A stretch of 64,000 nt of DNA, taken from contig CM041465.1 in the NCBI GenBank assembly GCA_023213395.1, positions 82,963,741-83,027,740 of the forward strand. The letters run 5' to 3'. This document shows, piece by piece, positions 1 through 9,892 of the stretch. The translations under genes and the position numbers were made by a program. Every line of letters starts with the position of its first letter. The stretch's first letter is position 1. The DNA is from Cycas panzhihuaensis. Lineage: Eukaryota > Cycadophyta. The notes beneath the pieces are model-generated. The model did no database searches and was not told where the DNA came from. It saw only the letters and a list, made by a program, of their open reading frames with translations.

Positions 1-1206
1 CTGGTATTCCCGTAGCTCTTTCTCCATTTGGAATCCTTGATAATTGGTCTGGAATAATATGAGCTTTTCCCGATTTTACAACAATTTTGAAAGAAAACTC
101 TTGAAATAACATCAGCCACCTGTTGATTCGACCCCTCATTATTGGCTTATTCATGAGGTACATGAGCACTTGATGATCCACAAAGAATATGAATGGATTT
201 GCTAGTAAGTAATGTCGAAATTTCTGCAATGCGTACACCATTCCGAGTGCTTCTCTTTCTGTCGTAGTTTAGTCTGCTCGGCTTTTGTAAGTTTTCGACT
301 TGCAAAATACACTGGATAATCTATCTTGTCATCACTTGGTTGAGCTAATACGCATCCAATAGCGTATAGCGAAGCGTCCACATGCACATGGAAAGTTTTT
401 GTCCAATCGGGAAATCGTAATATAGGTGCTGATACAATGGTTTTTTCGTAGTTTGAATGCATTACCGGGTCGTCTGTCCATTCCCATTCAATATTTTTCC
501 TCAATAGTTCCTCTAAGGGTCCTGATATGTATGCATATCCTCTGATAAATTTTCTGTAATATCCTGTCAATCCCAAAAAACCTTTCAATTGCTTCCTTGT
601 AAGCGGTATCGGAAAATGCAAAATTATAGAAACTTTGGCTGGATCTGTTAGCAATCCTTCTTTGCTAACGATATGCCCCAATAAACTCCCGAAGGGTACC
701 AAAAAGGTACATTTTTCTAGGTTTAGACACAATTTATTTTCACGACACATTTGTAGCATTTCTTTCAAGTTTTCCATATGATTTTTCATCAGCCCATATA
801 AGGTCCAATCATCCAAAAATACCGCCACTTTGTCTCTAATCATCTTCCGAAATATGTTGATTACTATTCTCTGGAATGTAGCTGGAGCATTTGTCAATCC
901 AAACGGCATCACTTTGTAGGCGTATGTCCCCCATTCGGTAACGAATGTGGTTTTGGCTTGATCTTCCGGAGCAATCTGTACTTGGTTGTATCTCACGAAC
1001 CCGCTGCTGAAAGAATATACCTCATTACCTCCCACAGTTTCCAGAACGTCTTCTGTGAAGGGTAATGGAAAGGGTTCCTTTTTTGTTACTTTGTTCAATT
1101 GTCTGTAGTCCACATAGACACGTATTTTCCCATTCTTTGGAACTACTACCACAGGGCTCACCCAATCGCTGTAATCAATCTCATAAATATACCTAGCTTC
1201 CAACAT
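1..1206 (-). pseudogene. G1 reverse transcriptase and RNase H
   Basis: The open stretch 202-1206 encodes 334 residues. RT motifs in order are VSPVVVVPKNGKIR and VYVDYRQLN near residues 17-38, KVMPFGLTNAPATFQ near 98-112, the catalytic pair in AVFLDDW near 128-134, and the LGHIVSKEGL and LGLTGYYRKFI connection motifs. The RNase H start VHVDASLYAIG follows near residue 273. The frame shifts near base 202; bases 1-201 then continue RNase H in another frame, with DHQVLMYLMNKP and GRINRWL recognisable. RT would copy the element RNA and RNase H would remove the template strand. The second primer-grip Asp of the usual SxxDL(R/K)SGY segment is altered here (SFSSGFVRYNQ), another sign of decay. Confidence 0.88.
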
Positions 1207-1284
1207 CTTATCTAGTTACGTTTTCATCTTTTCTTTGTATTTGGGATTCATTCTATATGGCCTTTGCTTTACTGGTTTCGCTTC

Positions 1285-1866
1285 TTATATTAGATCAATG
1301 TGATGCATTCCAATTTCGGGGGGAATCCCTTTCAGATCCTTATATGACCATGCGAATACATCACAGTACTCTTCAAACAATTGCTGAGCTTTTGCTATCA
1401 TCCGATTATCCCAATAGTCTCTGATCCGTATCTTTTTGGGATCTTGTTGACTTCCTATATTGATTTCAGTAATTTTTGCTTTAGTCACTTCAATTTCACC
1501 TTCGTTTCCGAGTTGATGGATAGGAGTATGTTCTAATTCTCTTTCTCTAATGTTTATTTCTGTATATTTTGCAGGATAGTTTGGACTGTCTTCTTCTGAT
1601 TCCTCCTTCTCTTCATTTGCTACTCTAATTCCCTGTTCTAAGTTTATACTTATTTTTCTAATATTTTTTAGGATTTTGTCGACTTTCTTATCTTCTGCTG
1701 AGTATGTAAAAGATTTTATGAAAGATCCCTTCAAGTTTTCCCAATTGATATCCGAATTTCGTTCATTTCCTAAGAACCATTCTTTTGCAACTCTTCCTAG
1801 GGTATGATAAAAGTGATTAACCCAAGTTCCTTTTGGTATTCCTAAAAGGATCCACCGCCACTGCTT
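1285..1866 (-). pseudogene. G1 pre-RT segment with gag-like module B
   Basis: Bases 1285-1734 are open (149 residues) and reading continues upstream in the same frame to about 1866, where one in-frame TAG separates it from the next module. The N-terminal part (1690-1830) reads WVNHFYHTLG, then a Trp-Phe pair, then NWENLKGSFIKSF. This is the Trp-x-x-Leu-x-x-x-Phe arrangement of retrotransposon gag capsid domains. An acidic linker follows, then LFEEYCDVFAWSYKDLKGIP, a sequence that normally sits just before RT domain motif 1 in plant Ty3 elements. The gag resemblance is my own motif comparison; the pre-RT assignment is firmer. Confidence 0.6.
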
Positions 1867-2268
1867 CTATATGTGTTCCTCGGGATTATTACCTATATGG
1901 AATAATGGAATAGTTAATTGATTTGAGTAATCGAATCGTATTCTAAATGCGGTTAATAAATCTTTCCAATTTTGGAGGGTAGCTTGGTGGGCGAAGTACC
2001 AATACCAAGCCGTTTCCCTTAGGGTTAGTATCAAATCTATCTGCCATTGGTTTTTATCCCAGTAATCATTTTCTATCCAATATTCTACACAATGAGTTAA
2101 GTGTGTAGTTCTGTACAACTGGTCTCCGTAGAAAGGTTTAACATGATTCCCAATATAAGTTCCGAAGTTAAGTTCTTCCAGGATAATTATTTTATTTCCT
2201 AGACCTGAGTCTATAGAAGTACTTTCCGCTAAGTTTCCTTCCATTCCCTTGGGTTTGGCGCCAATCAT
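1867..2268 (-). pseudogene. G1 linker with gag-like module A between protease and RT
   Basis: A 133-residue open segment lies after the protease and before RT. Its middle reads TLRETAWYWY, then NWKDLLTAFRIRF after a short spacer. The element's own capsid domain (about 4505-4590) reads TLRGVPLAWYK and then a Trp-x-x-[IL]-x-x-x-Phe-x-x-Arg-Phe helix, so the two share TLR, WY and the W...F..RF pattern. Upstream residues VKPFY and GLGNKI also occur in the G2 linker, so the segment is element sequence and not a later insertion. A gag-derived domain inside pol is my inference; no function is claimed. Confidence 0.55.
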
Positions 2269-2932
2269 TGGAAGGGACCTACTACTGGGTGGGTATACTT
2301 CTAAAGAAGATGAGGAAGGAATATGACTCCCTTCTTCGGGTTGTACTAGTGGGGGGGGGATAGGGAATCTACTTCTGGACCCACACCGGAAGTAGATGGG
2401 AAATTAGGGCTACTACTAGTTATAATAAAACTATGAGAAATACTAGGTATACTAGGGGAATTTAGGTCTAGGTTTAAGTTAGTTTCTACACTATCTACCA
2501 GGTTAGTATTGGACACCATATACTCAAAAGAATTTGTGTTATTATCAATGTTTATAATTGCACATTTAGATAATAGATTACATCTATGAGAAGGAAATTG
2601 CACCTCATAAGCATCCTGCAACCAATAGTCCATGAATTTCATTCCATTCTCGTCGTCTAAAGAGTTGTAAATGTCTCTGAAGCGGGTCGGTTCCTCCTCC
2701 TGGGAATCAACTAGTTGAGTAGGTTCTTCAACAGTATGAAAAAGATGTTCTTCATTCAACGAAGAAGCTATGGCCTCACTCGTAACTGTTGTACTTGATC
2801 CATTGTCAGGTATTACTTTGATGGAGTTCCTCCCAAGCATCGGTAGCACAACTTCACTTCCCCCATCCAACAGAGTAAAAGTTACATTTTTCCAATTCTG
2901 TAAACATTGGGTTTTGTATAGCCATGGCCTCC
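2269..2932 (-). pseudogene. G1 protease-to-RT linker, acidic and Ser/Pro-rich
   Basis: Bases 2346-2870 encode 174 open residues with no recognised catalytic motif. A conserved first part has a VLPMLGRNSI motif, the SSTTVTSE segment, EEEPTRF and the YNSLDDENGMKFMDYWLQDA motif. A low-complexity Ser/Asn/Pro-rich tail follows. The same succession is present in G2 at 25614-26414, so this is a conserved part of the lineage. A run of nine G lies near 2350 and probably contributed a frameshift. It could be a disordered spacer of a polyprotein. Confidence 0.6.
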
Positions 2933-3433
2933 CTAATAAGCCGGATAGGGTATTCCTCCCTTTTCCGTTTCCACGATTGTGAAATCAATTTTCACCACAA
3001 TTCCTACCACATCTACTCTGATATCTGCTAATTTCCCCACAGGTCGCACCAGAAGTTCATTCGCCAACTTCAATGAGTACGTTGTTGCTTCCAGCTTTGG
3101 GCTCCCCAATTTCCGCCATGTGGAAGTAGGCAGAACATTTACTGCTGCTCCCCCATCAACAATCACCTTCGGAAATGTTTCTCCTAATACTGTAATTGTC
3201 ACTGCAGGATCCACATCAAACGATAGCATAACTTTCTTCAAACTTTTTGTAAACCCTTGCTGTAGTATACCTCCCTTGATCCAATCGATCACTTGGTGTA
3301 AGGGGATGGTTAGTTGTAATTGTTTTACTAAATTCTCCATTAACAACAACATCCTTGGGATATCTTCTGCAGGCAATCCTTTAAACAATTCCTCGATTTG
3401 CACCATTTGAGGACGATTCTCTAGTTCCTCCAA
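2933..3433 (-). pseudogene. G1 aspartic protease
   Basis: 166 open residues. The catalytic motif is DGGAAVNVLP near residues 92-101, with a hydrophobic VIV run before it and STWRKLG after it, as in retropepsins (D-S/T/G-G-A, usually one Asp per subunit in a homodimer). It would cleave the Gag-Pol polyprotein inside the particle. The N-terminal half has LPAEDIPRML and a Leu-rich helix and links back to the zinc-knuckle region. G2 has a close copy at 26451-27185. The Asp-Gly-Gly instead of the more common Asp-Ser/Thr-Gly is shared by both copies, so it is a lineage character and not damage. Confidence 0.82.
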
Positions 3434-4110
3434 TATCTTTTCTTTTTCCTTCTACTTATTTTTCCTTACATACACCTTTGTAACTTCTGGTTTTCCCATT
3501 GGCAACATAGCTTCTTCCCGAGCTAGTTCTTCCACTACCTGCTTAGCCTATTGAAATCTATTGATTTCTGTTTGTGGGTTTGGATACCCATCTTCCTCAA
3601 CTTCCGTTTGCTTCCTTTGCAATGATCGTCATCAAATTGGTGGCTTTTGCTTTTCCCTTACAATCTTCCGTTTTGTGCTCACTTGGTCCACAATTGCTGC
3701 ACACAAACGGTTTATGCTCATACTCCTGTTTAGTTGGACATTCTGATTTCCAATGTCCAAACTATAAACATATTAAACATCTCCCCATTGGCTGTCTCTT
3801 TTTGGATGACTCTGGTGTACTCCTTGTTGTATACACATTCCGGGGTGGGTTGCCTCCTCTTCCCCTACCTCGTCCTCTGTATGCGCTTCCTCATGGATTA
3901 AAAAAGCAACTTTTAGTTGTATGGTTATCCACATCACATATGTGGCACCATTTCTCTGATTGGTGTAACACATTATTTTTGGGATTAATGGCACATTCTT
4001 TCGTCATATGCGAATTCTCTTCGCAAATATGACACCATTTTTCCACATGATCCTTCTTTTTCTTTGTTGTTTCTTCTTCCCTACCGTTTCTCATTTTTAG
4101 CCTTGCTACC
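3434..4110 (-). pseudogene. G1 nucleocapsid region with four CCHC zinc knuckles
   Basis: Reading leftwards the knuckles are CHICEENSHMTKEC and CHICDVDNHTTKSC (within 3891-4094), then one beginning CLIC and ending GHWKSEC (about 3730-3790), then CSNCGPSEHKTEDC (about 3660-3710). Each fits C-x2-C-x4-H-x4-C. Between knuckles 2 and 3 lies an Arg/Gly-rich stretch of the kind common in RNA-binding tails. One in-frame stop sits inside knuckle 3. Nucleocapsid knuckles bind and package the element RNA. Plant Ty3 gag proteins usually have one or two, so an array of four is notable. The bases between the last knuckle and the protease are Lys/Glu-rich. Confidence 0.78.
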
Positions 4111-5410
4111 TCTTTTCTTAAGGCTTCAACTTCCTCGACCTCTTCCGATACTCCTACTAATGTAAGGCCGATTATGTTGAGTCTGCTTTTATTTCCCTAA
4201 TTTCTTCCCCGCAACCTCAATAGGAGAGGGTCATGTCCTCCCACCTGGGCATCCATCTCCATTTCGAAGTCTAATGCCAAATCCTGAGCATTCTTAAAAG
4301 ACTTCAACGGGTGTGCTTACATCAAAGACCTTAGTTTCTCATTTAGTCCTTTGACGAAATAATTCTTCATATTGTGATCCGTCACTGTTTCGTTTATCAT
4401 GTTCGCCGCAATAATTTTCATTCTCTCGATATAGGTCAAGACCGATTCACTGTGTCTTTGCTTTATCTCCTCAAAGCAATTTCCACTACCTCATTGTTTC
4501 TAAATTTCAAATCTTTCCTCAAAAGATTTCCTGATCTTAGCCCATGATTCATTCTTGTCTATTTCTTTGTACCATGCCAATGGTACTCCCCTCAATGTAC
4601 ATGCAAATCTCACTTTGATCTCATCTTCATCCGTAATCTTCTTCACATCAATCAAATTCTGAAATAGGTATGCATGCTCGGCTGCATCTGAAGTGTCATT
4701 GAAGATTAGCTTCCCAAAATCTCTATAGTCGTCCATCCTTGGCGACTGCACTGGCATTCCACTTGCTGGAGATTCCCCGCTTTGTGTTTCCTCCAAAGAT
4801 TTTGTCTCTTCTTCTTTACCCTTCCCTTCTGGGGGTGTGTTTAGAGTGCTTCTAGCGATATTATCTTTTCCAAATAATGGATTCTGAAAAGGTGTTTTCA
4901 GGTGTATAGGTTTCAACACACCTGGCACTTGTATCGTTACAAATGATTGATCAGACTCTTTGTCTGTCGAATCCTCAAAAAGCTACCTTGTTAATTTGTT
5001 TTCCCAATATGCCGAGGGACCTTCCTCTGCCCTCTTTTCGTTATCACTTAGGTCCTTCGAGGTGTGCTCCTCCGGTATACTCTCCTCTTCCCTTAGGGTA
5101 TCCTTATGTTCCTTACTTATTTTTGGTTTTTGTTCCCATTATGGGCTAAACAAATCATCCTTAATTGGTGTTAATACCATTCGTTCGCCATTATTCTCCT
5201 CATTCTCCTCCTGAGGTGTCTGGGCTCCACTTGCCTCACCTTCTTCAACGGACTGTCCTCTAGTCTCGTTGTTTTGCGAACTTAATCTCCTCGCCCTCCT
5301 TAATTTTGACTCCTTTGCCCAACGTATGCTCTTTGTCTATTGGTTTCTTTCCCCTTTGGTGAAGTATCCTTTTGAGCCTCCTCTGTCCTTGAAGGTCTTT
5401 TTGGTGGCAT
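4111..5410 (-). pseudogene. G1 gag (capsid precursor)
   Basis: Translation would start at the ATG whose complement is at 5408-5410 (MPPKRPS), the same start as G2. Several frameshifts follow. The capsid-type domain lies at 4500-4928 (142 open residues). It has PRMDDYRDFGKLIFND, then LFQNLIDVKK, then TLRGVPLAWYK and a final amphipathic helix ending EERF. A second gag part with FVKGL, AHPLKSFK and DLALDFEMEMD continues at about 4200-4480, heavily frameshifted. Gag would form the cytoplasmic particle. Homology to G2 is continuous over the whole region. Copy is non-functional. Confidence 0.8.
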
Positions 5411-5550
5411 TGGAAGGTCCCCTTGCTACTGGAGGCTTAGTTACAGTCTACCATCATGACGACAGCCAGGGTCCTCTGCCCTTTATACATTCCTCTTTTT
5501 GAGACTCCTGGGCCCTGTCCCTCCTTAATGGACGTAGGCAACGGAATCAA
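5411..5550 (-). other. G1 leader with probable primer-binding segment
   Basis: Untranslated leader between the LTR edge and the gag start. The first bases inside the LTR on the minus strand are ATTGATTCCGTTGCCTACGT. The segment GTTGCCTACGTCCATT is also present immediately inside the G2 LTR, so it is under the element's own constraint and is the best primer-binding candidate. It does not match the initiator-Met type sites seen elsewhere in this window, and I could not name the tRNA. Confidence 0.5.
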
Positions 5551-6359
5551 TGTTCACTTGGGGGATTATCTTATTACACTTATGAGATAAACACACTTGT
5601 CAATTACACAGATTATAGTCTAGTTAAGGATACAGTCAACATATCATCACAGAAAGTACACATACTCCTTCTTAACTTCATACCACATAGCATAATCATG
5701 TAATAACACGTAATTCAAGACACATTCAGCCATATAACACATACAATATCAATTCCACGTAACTCTTCTTTCCATTAAGCAATAAGTTTGATTACACAGA
5801 GGGTTGGAATGCATTCCTGCATTCTAGCAACATACACACTTCATTACATGCGTACCTGTGTGGTACTCATCATTATACACGGCCCAATTGGCTGTCATAA
5901 TGCATCGGCATCCACACCATTGCGTACCCTAAATATTCAACTCTCACCCTAACCGAATGGTCCTTGCGAGCTTCCTTAAATGTGCCTCTTTGTACCTTTT
6001 GGTCAAGGGTTATGATCTGTCATTACAACCGCATTCTCGATTGAAGCGACATTTTCATTAATCATTGGTTACACCTTAACCAATGCCTTAATCTCGTCAT
6101 GACGTGCACGCACGTGCTGCAACTCCCTGTGCCCCACCGGTCCCATACCGCTGCGCATCGCTCGCCTATTTCCGTTTCTACCGATGGTACGACCGTGTTA
6201 CGATCTGCTCTGCACGCACCTATCATACGCACTCCAAAATGCTAGTTTTTTCCTTCGCTTTTGCCTCGCGTGCCTCCGTATGGTCCGCATCGCACATCCG
6301 TGGTTATCCACCCCACCGGGTCTTCCAATGACCCATATGATCCAAAATATACCCCAACA
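5551..6359 (-). repeat. G1 5' LTR
   Basis: About 809 bp, beginning TGTTC and ending CAACA on the plus strand. It is alignable by eye with the G2 LTRs through the blocks cacttgtcaa, ttatagtcta, acagtcaaca and the right end ccaaca. It is more diverged from G2 than the two G2 LTRs are from each other. The opposite LTR and the target duplication are outside the window. The right flank begins tcagc. Confidence 0.75.
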
Positions 6360-6515
6360 TCAGCCTAAAACCTTAATAGGTTATTGGGCACCTCATGTAT
6401 AAATATATAATCTATCTCTCATAATACACAAGAGAGTTCATTATTTTCTCACATCAAGCTCTGATACGTCTGGATTTCTTGATCTAACAAAGATGAGACC
6501 ACCTTTATCACAGCC
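6360..6515. other. Junction between G1 and copia A
   Basis: A short AT-rich stretch with tataaatatata (near 6400-6412) followed by an acaagagagttc block, resembling the transcribed part of an unrelated LTR. GCTCTGATAC at 6458-6467 equals ten bases of an initiator-Met primer-binding site in reverse orientation. No LTR matching copia A's own 3' LTR is present, so copia A lost its 5' LTR and gag. Confidence 0.4.
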
Positions 6516-7830
6516 TTGGCTACGTATACTTGGAGCAATGAAGACTGGTTCATAGACTTTGGTGCATCCAATCACATGTTAGAGAGAGGTGATTGGTTCG
6601 AGACACTTCAATTGTATTTCTTCAATAAAACAGTTGATCTTTGTGACAATTTTCCATTACACATCAAAGGCAAGGGAACAATTGCAATTAAAATCAATAA
6701 CAAAGTCAAAAGAAATGGTAATGTATTGTATGTTCCAAGTTTAAAGAAAAATCTACTATTAATGTCTCAAGTAAGGAAAATGAAATTTTGTGTTATTTTG
6801 ATAAAGATGGAAAAGGTTGTATTTGTGATATAAAATAAAATGAAGTTGTAATAGCAGAGGGAATAGAGACTGACAACCTCTATAAGTTAGTCATTACTCA
6901 TATCCCACCTCTTCTTGTAAAATCTTTTGTTGTTAGCAACCCTGTTAATGAAATGTGGCATTCCAAGTACGGACATATTGCAAATAGGAAGTTAGAATTA
7001 TTAAAGAAATCAAATATGGTAGACGGACTTCCTAACATGTCTTTTAATCCATTCATTTGTAAAAGATGCATGGTTGGAAAACAACATAGAACTCCATTTT
7101 AAGAAAGCACATGGAGAGCTAAAAAAGGATTAGAATTAATTCATACAAATTTGTGTGGTTCAATTATACCAAATTTTGTTAAGGGTGCAAGGCACATTTT
7201 TACCTTTATTGATGACTTCACTAGGAAAACTTGGGTGTATTTTCTCTTCTACAAATCATAAGTGTTAGATGTTTTTAAAGAATTTAAAGCCCAGGTGGAG
7301 TTAGAAAGTGAATGTACGATCAAAATTCTATAGTCAGATGGAAAGGGAGAATATATTTCAAATGATTTCTGTCATTTTTATAAACTACATGGAATTCAAA
7401 GGCAAACTGCTACTCTTTATACTCTTTAGTCAAATGGAATATTTGAACAAATGAATAGAACAATAATGGAGATGGCTTGGTACATGATAAATGAAAATAT
7501 TATGTCAAAAACTTATTGGGCTAAGGCAGTCAATATGGCCACATATTTTATGAACATAAGTCCTACTCAAGTCCTTGATAAGATCACCCTCAAATAAGCT
7601 TGGACATGAAGAAAACTAGATGTAAGTCATCTCAAAATCTTTGGTAGTAAAACTTATGTTCACATTCCTAACAAAAAAATAATAAAACTAGATGATAAGA
7701 GTATATAATCCATAATGATTAGATACAATAATAAATCTAAATCATATTGATGCATAGACCTTAAAACAAACAGAGTCTGTGTTAGTAGAGATGTAACATT
7801 TGATGAAAGTGTAGCCAACAGTGATCGGGA
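6516..7830 (+). pseudogene. Copia A protease and integrase
   Basis: The protease motif WFIDFGASNHM sits at residues 11-21 of the first open piece (6516-6833); the usual DSG is DFG here. The GAG-pre-integrase zinc motif begins WHSKYGH at about 6956, and the second half CKRCMVGKQH at about 7060 completes an HHCC finger. Of the catalytic D,D,E residues, the first Asp is Asn (IHTNLCG), the second is in SDGKGEY, and the Glu is in NGIFEQMNRT. Integrase would insert the cDNA into the chromosome. In-frame stops after HRTPF, YKS, KIL and YTL and a lost catalytic Asp make it inactive. Confidence 0.8.
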
Positions 7831-8235
7831 TACATTTATAAAAGGAAAGATTGTTCAGAGACAGATTGAAAAAACTACAGTTAAAAAAACAATCACTCTA
7901 AAAAAAGAGACCTCTGAGGTAATCACTTTGGAAAGATATTCCTTTGAAGAAGAGCTTTAAGAAGAAAATGAGCAAGATACCTCTGAGAGAGAGTTTCAAG
8001 GAAATGAACAAGATACCTTCGAAGAAGAATTTCAAGAGGTACATAGTTCATAGGAAGAAAAGACCACCAGCAGTGAGACCAAAAAATTGCCAAAGTGGTA
8101 TATGAAAACTATTGAGGAATCAAAAGGTGATGTCTTTAAACATAGAACAAGATCTTAGAAACATCAAGCCTTGATATGTTTTGTTGAACCAAAAAATTAT
8201 GCAGAAGCATGTAGTCATATAGAATGGTAAAAACC
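7831..8235 (+). pseudogene. Copia A acidic linker between integrase and RT
   Basis: Glu/Lys-rich coding remnant with imperfect repeats (EEELxEENEQDTSE / EEEFQE type) that ends in the LPKWYMKT segment preceding RT. It corresponds to the variable spacer of copia polyproteins. Several stops are present. No catalytic motif is expected here. Confidence 0.6.
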
Positions 8236-8958
8236 CATGGATATAGAAATTAATGCCATAAACATAAACAAGACTTGGGAATTAGTCCTTGCACCTAAAG
8301 ATAAACCCATTGTTGGATGCAAATGGGTATACAAAATAAATGAAAGGTCTAATGGTACCATCGAAAAATACAAGGCCAATCTTGTAGCAAAAGGATACAC
8401 TTAAACTATAGGAATTGACTATGAAGAGACCTTTTTTTCAGTAGCAAAAATGATAACTATCATTTTTGCTCTACCATGGCGATAACTGTCACAATAGTTA
8501 TCGCCATGGTAGAGCAATTTGGATGGAACATCATACAACTTGATGTTAAAAACACTTTCTTGAATGGAGACCTAAACAAGGAAGTATATATGGAGTTGCC
8601 TTTTAGATACATAAAGAAAGGTAAAGAACATCTTGTATGTAAGCTCAAAAAAGCTCTGTATGGACTAAAACAAACAACCAAAGCTTGGTATGCAAAATTG
8701 GATTAGTATCTCAAACAAGAAGGCTTTATGTCAAAACAAATAAAAGTGATTTAATCACAATCATAGTAGTATATGTAGATGATATGATAGTTGCAAGGAA
8801 TGTTGATGACACGATTCATCAACTAAAAACCCAAATGTTTTTGAGATGACAGATATGGGATTAATTCATTGCTATCTTGGTATTGAAGTAGATCAAAGAG
8901 AATCCCATCTTTGTGTCGCAGACAAAATATGCAAAAAATCTCCTTAAAATAATTTAAA
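8236..8958 (+). pseudogene. Copia A reverse transcriptase
   Basis: Recognisable RVT_2 motifs in order: TWELVLAP, GCKWVYKIN, YKANLVAKGYT, the YEETFFSVAKM block, then QLDVKNTFLNGDLNKEVYM and KLKKALYGLKQ within the open piece 8476-8706, and YVDDMIV with the catalytic Asp pair near 8770-8790. Between the first and second parts the reading frame is disrupted by the inverted duplication at 8466-8517. A stop follows WYAKLD, and a frameshift lies near 8820. RT activity is impossible in this state. Confidence 0.82.
8466..8517. repeat. Perfect 22-bp inverted repeat inside copia A RT
   Basis: The left arm 8466-8487 is the exact reverse complement of the right arm 8496-8517, with an 8-base loop (gtcacaat). 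Pairing stops at both arm ends. The right arm carries the conserved coding sequence (IVIAMVEQF); the left arm interrupts the frame. It therefore looks like a templated inverted copy of the right arm. Confidence 0.93.
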
Positions 8959-9686
8959 ATGGAGGATTGTAATGACTGCACACCTCTAATAGAAATAGGA
9001 TGTACATTGACAATAGATGGGGATGGACAAAAAGCTGATGAAACTTTATACAAGCAACTGGTTGGTAGCCTCATTTATCTAACAGCCATTAGGCTAGACA
9101 TTTCATATTCAGTTGGAATAATTTCTAGGTATATGAAAAGACCTAGAGTTTCTCATTATAATGCTGCTAAGAGGATACTAAGGTATATCAAAGGGACCTA
9201 CACATTGGGATTAAGCTATGCCAAAGCATCAAACTTTGAGCTAACAGGATATAGCGACTTAGATTGGGCCAAAGATTTCTTAGATCAATTGTTACATCAT
9301 GTAGTAAGAAACAACCCATCGTTGCTCTATCTTCAACCGAAGCAGGGTACAAAGCAGTTGTAACTGCCACATATAAAGTAGTGTGGATAAGAGAATTGCT
9401 CAAAGATTTAAAACAAGAATAGGTCTAAGCTACCCCTATCTTCTGTGATAATCAATGTGTTATTAAATTAACTAAAAATCTTGTGTTTCATACTAGAACG
9501 AAACATATTGAAGTACATCATCATTTTATTAGACGAAAAATACAAGCAAAAGAGATAAACTTATAGTACCATGCCAATAAAGATCAATTTGTAGACATAT
9601 TTACAAAACCCTTATCAAAGGACAAATTTTAGTACTTTAGAGAGATGCTTGGAGTTAAAAATAAAAGATAAAACACTAACAGAAGG
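8959..9686 (+). pseudogene. Copia A RT connection and RNase H
   Basis: Bases 8959-9363 encode LVGSLIYLTAIRLDISYSVG, then AAKRILRYIKGT and GYSDLDWAKD, the start of the copia RNase H. The sequence then jumps to KQGTK-like residues, so about 20-25 codons (normally the SRRSTSGY segment) are missing after WAKDFLD. Further on the frames give IFCDNQCVIKLTKN, TRTKHIEVHHHFIR and VDIFTKPL, the usual C-terminal landmarks. The bases just before the LTR (aacagaagg) form a weak polypurine tract. Confidence 0.8.
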
Positions 9687-9892
9687 TGTTAAAATATTAA
9701 TGCTTTATCTTATAGCATCCTTTTAAATTAGACTTTTTGAGGATTATGTGTCTCAACCCCTCTTTAAATCTATCCTGACACTTGGCCTACAAGCATAGGC
9801 CCACTCGTGTACAATCTATGTATTTATATAAGAGTATTTCTCTCCTTCATTAATGCAAGGAAAAATTCTCTTTTGTTCATGCTGTTTTAACA
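9687..9892 (+). repeat. Copia A 3' LTR
   Basis: 206 bp, starting TGTTAAAA and ending TTTTAACA, a perfect 8-bp terminal inverted repeat. It lies immediately after the RNase H end and the purine-rich aacagaagg. No matching 5' LTR is in the window. Confidence 0.85.
9821..9832 (+). promoter_or_regulatory. TATA box in copia A LTR
   Basis: tatttatataag lies 60 bases before the LTR end, a plausible core promoter for element transcription. Called on sequence alone. Confidence 0.45.

Larger units (their letters stand above)
1..6359 (-). mobile_element. Ty3/gypsy LTR retrotransposon G1, 3' part outside window
   Basis: Read on the minus strand from right to left the order is LTR, leader, gag, four CCHC zinc knuckles, aspartic protease, a long linker with gag-like modules, reverse transcriptase and RNase H. 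Protease before RT, with RNase H following, is the Ty3/gypsy order. Integrase and the 3' LTR must lie left of base 1. Every coding part is interrupted by stops or frameshifts, so the copy is dead. G2 at 23996-30020 is a sister copy with the same gag start, knuckle array and linker. The RT uses FLDDW at the catalytic site, unlike the FFDDI of the chromoviruses in this window, so G1/G2 form a separate lineage. I do not assign a clade name. Confidence 0.9.
6516..9892 (+). mobile_element. Ty1/copia retrotransposon A, 5' truncated
   Basis: Plus-strand order is protease, GAG-pre-integrase, integrase, reverse transcriptase, RNase H, 3' LTR. Integrase before RT is diagnostic of Ty1/copia. Gag, primer-binding site and 5' LTR are absent; the left edge abuts sequence next to the G1 LTR. 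The main frame is broken by more than ten stops and at least two frameshifts, so this is an old copy. The 3' LTR is only 206 bp. Confidence 0.88.

Noticed and set aside
2979-3410. 143-residue plus-strand open frame
   Set aside because: Exactly antisense to the G1 protease; G2 has the same antisense frame at 26548-26940, as expected from conserved codons on the other strand.
1-6359. Endogenous pararetrovirus (caulimovirid) for G1
   Set aside because: Paired-LTR architecture in the sister G2, an integrase tail in G2 and no movement-protein-like segment point to an LTR retrotransposon.
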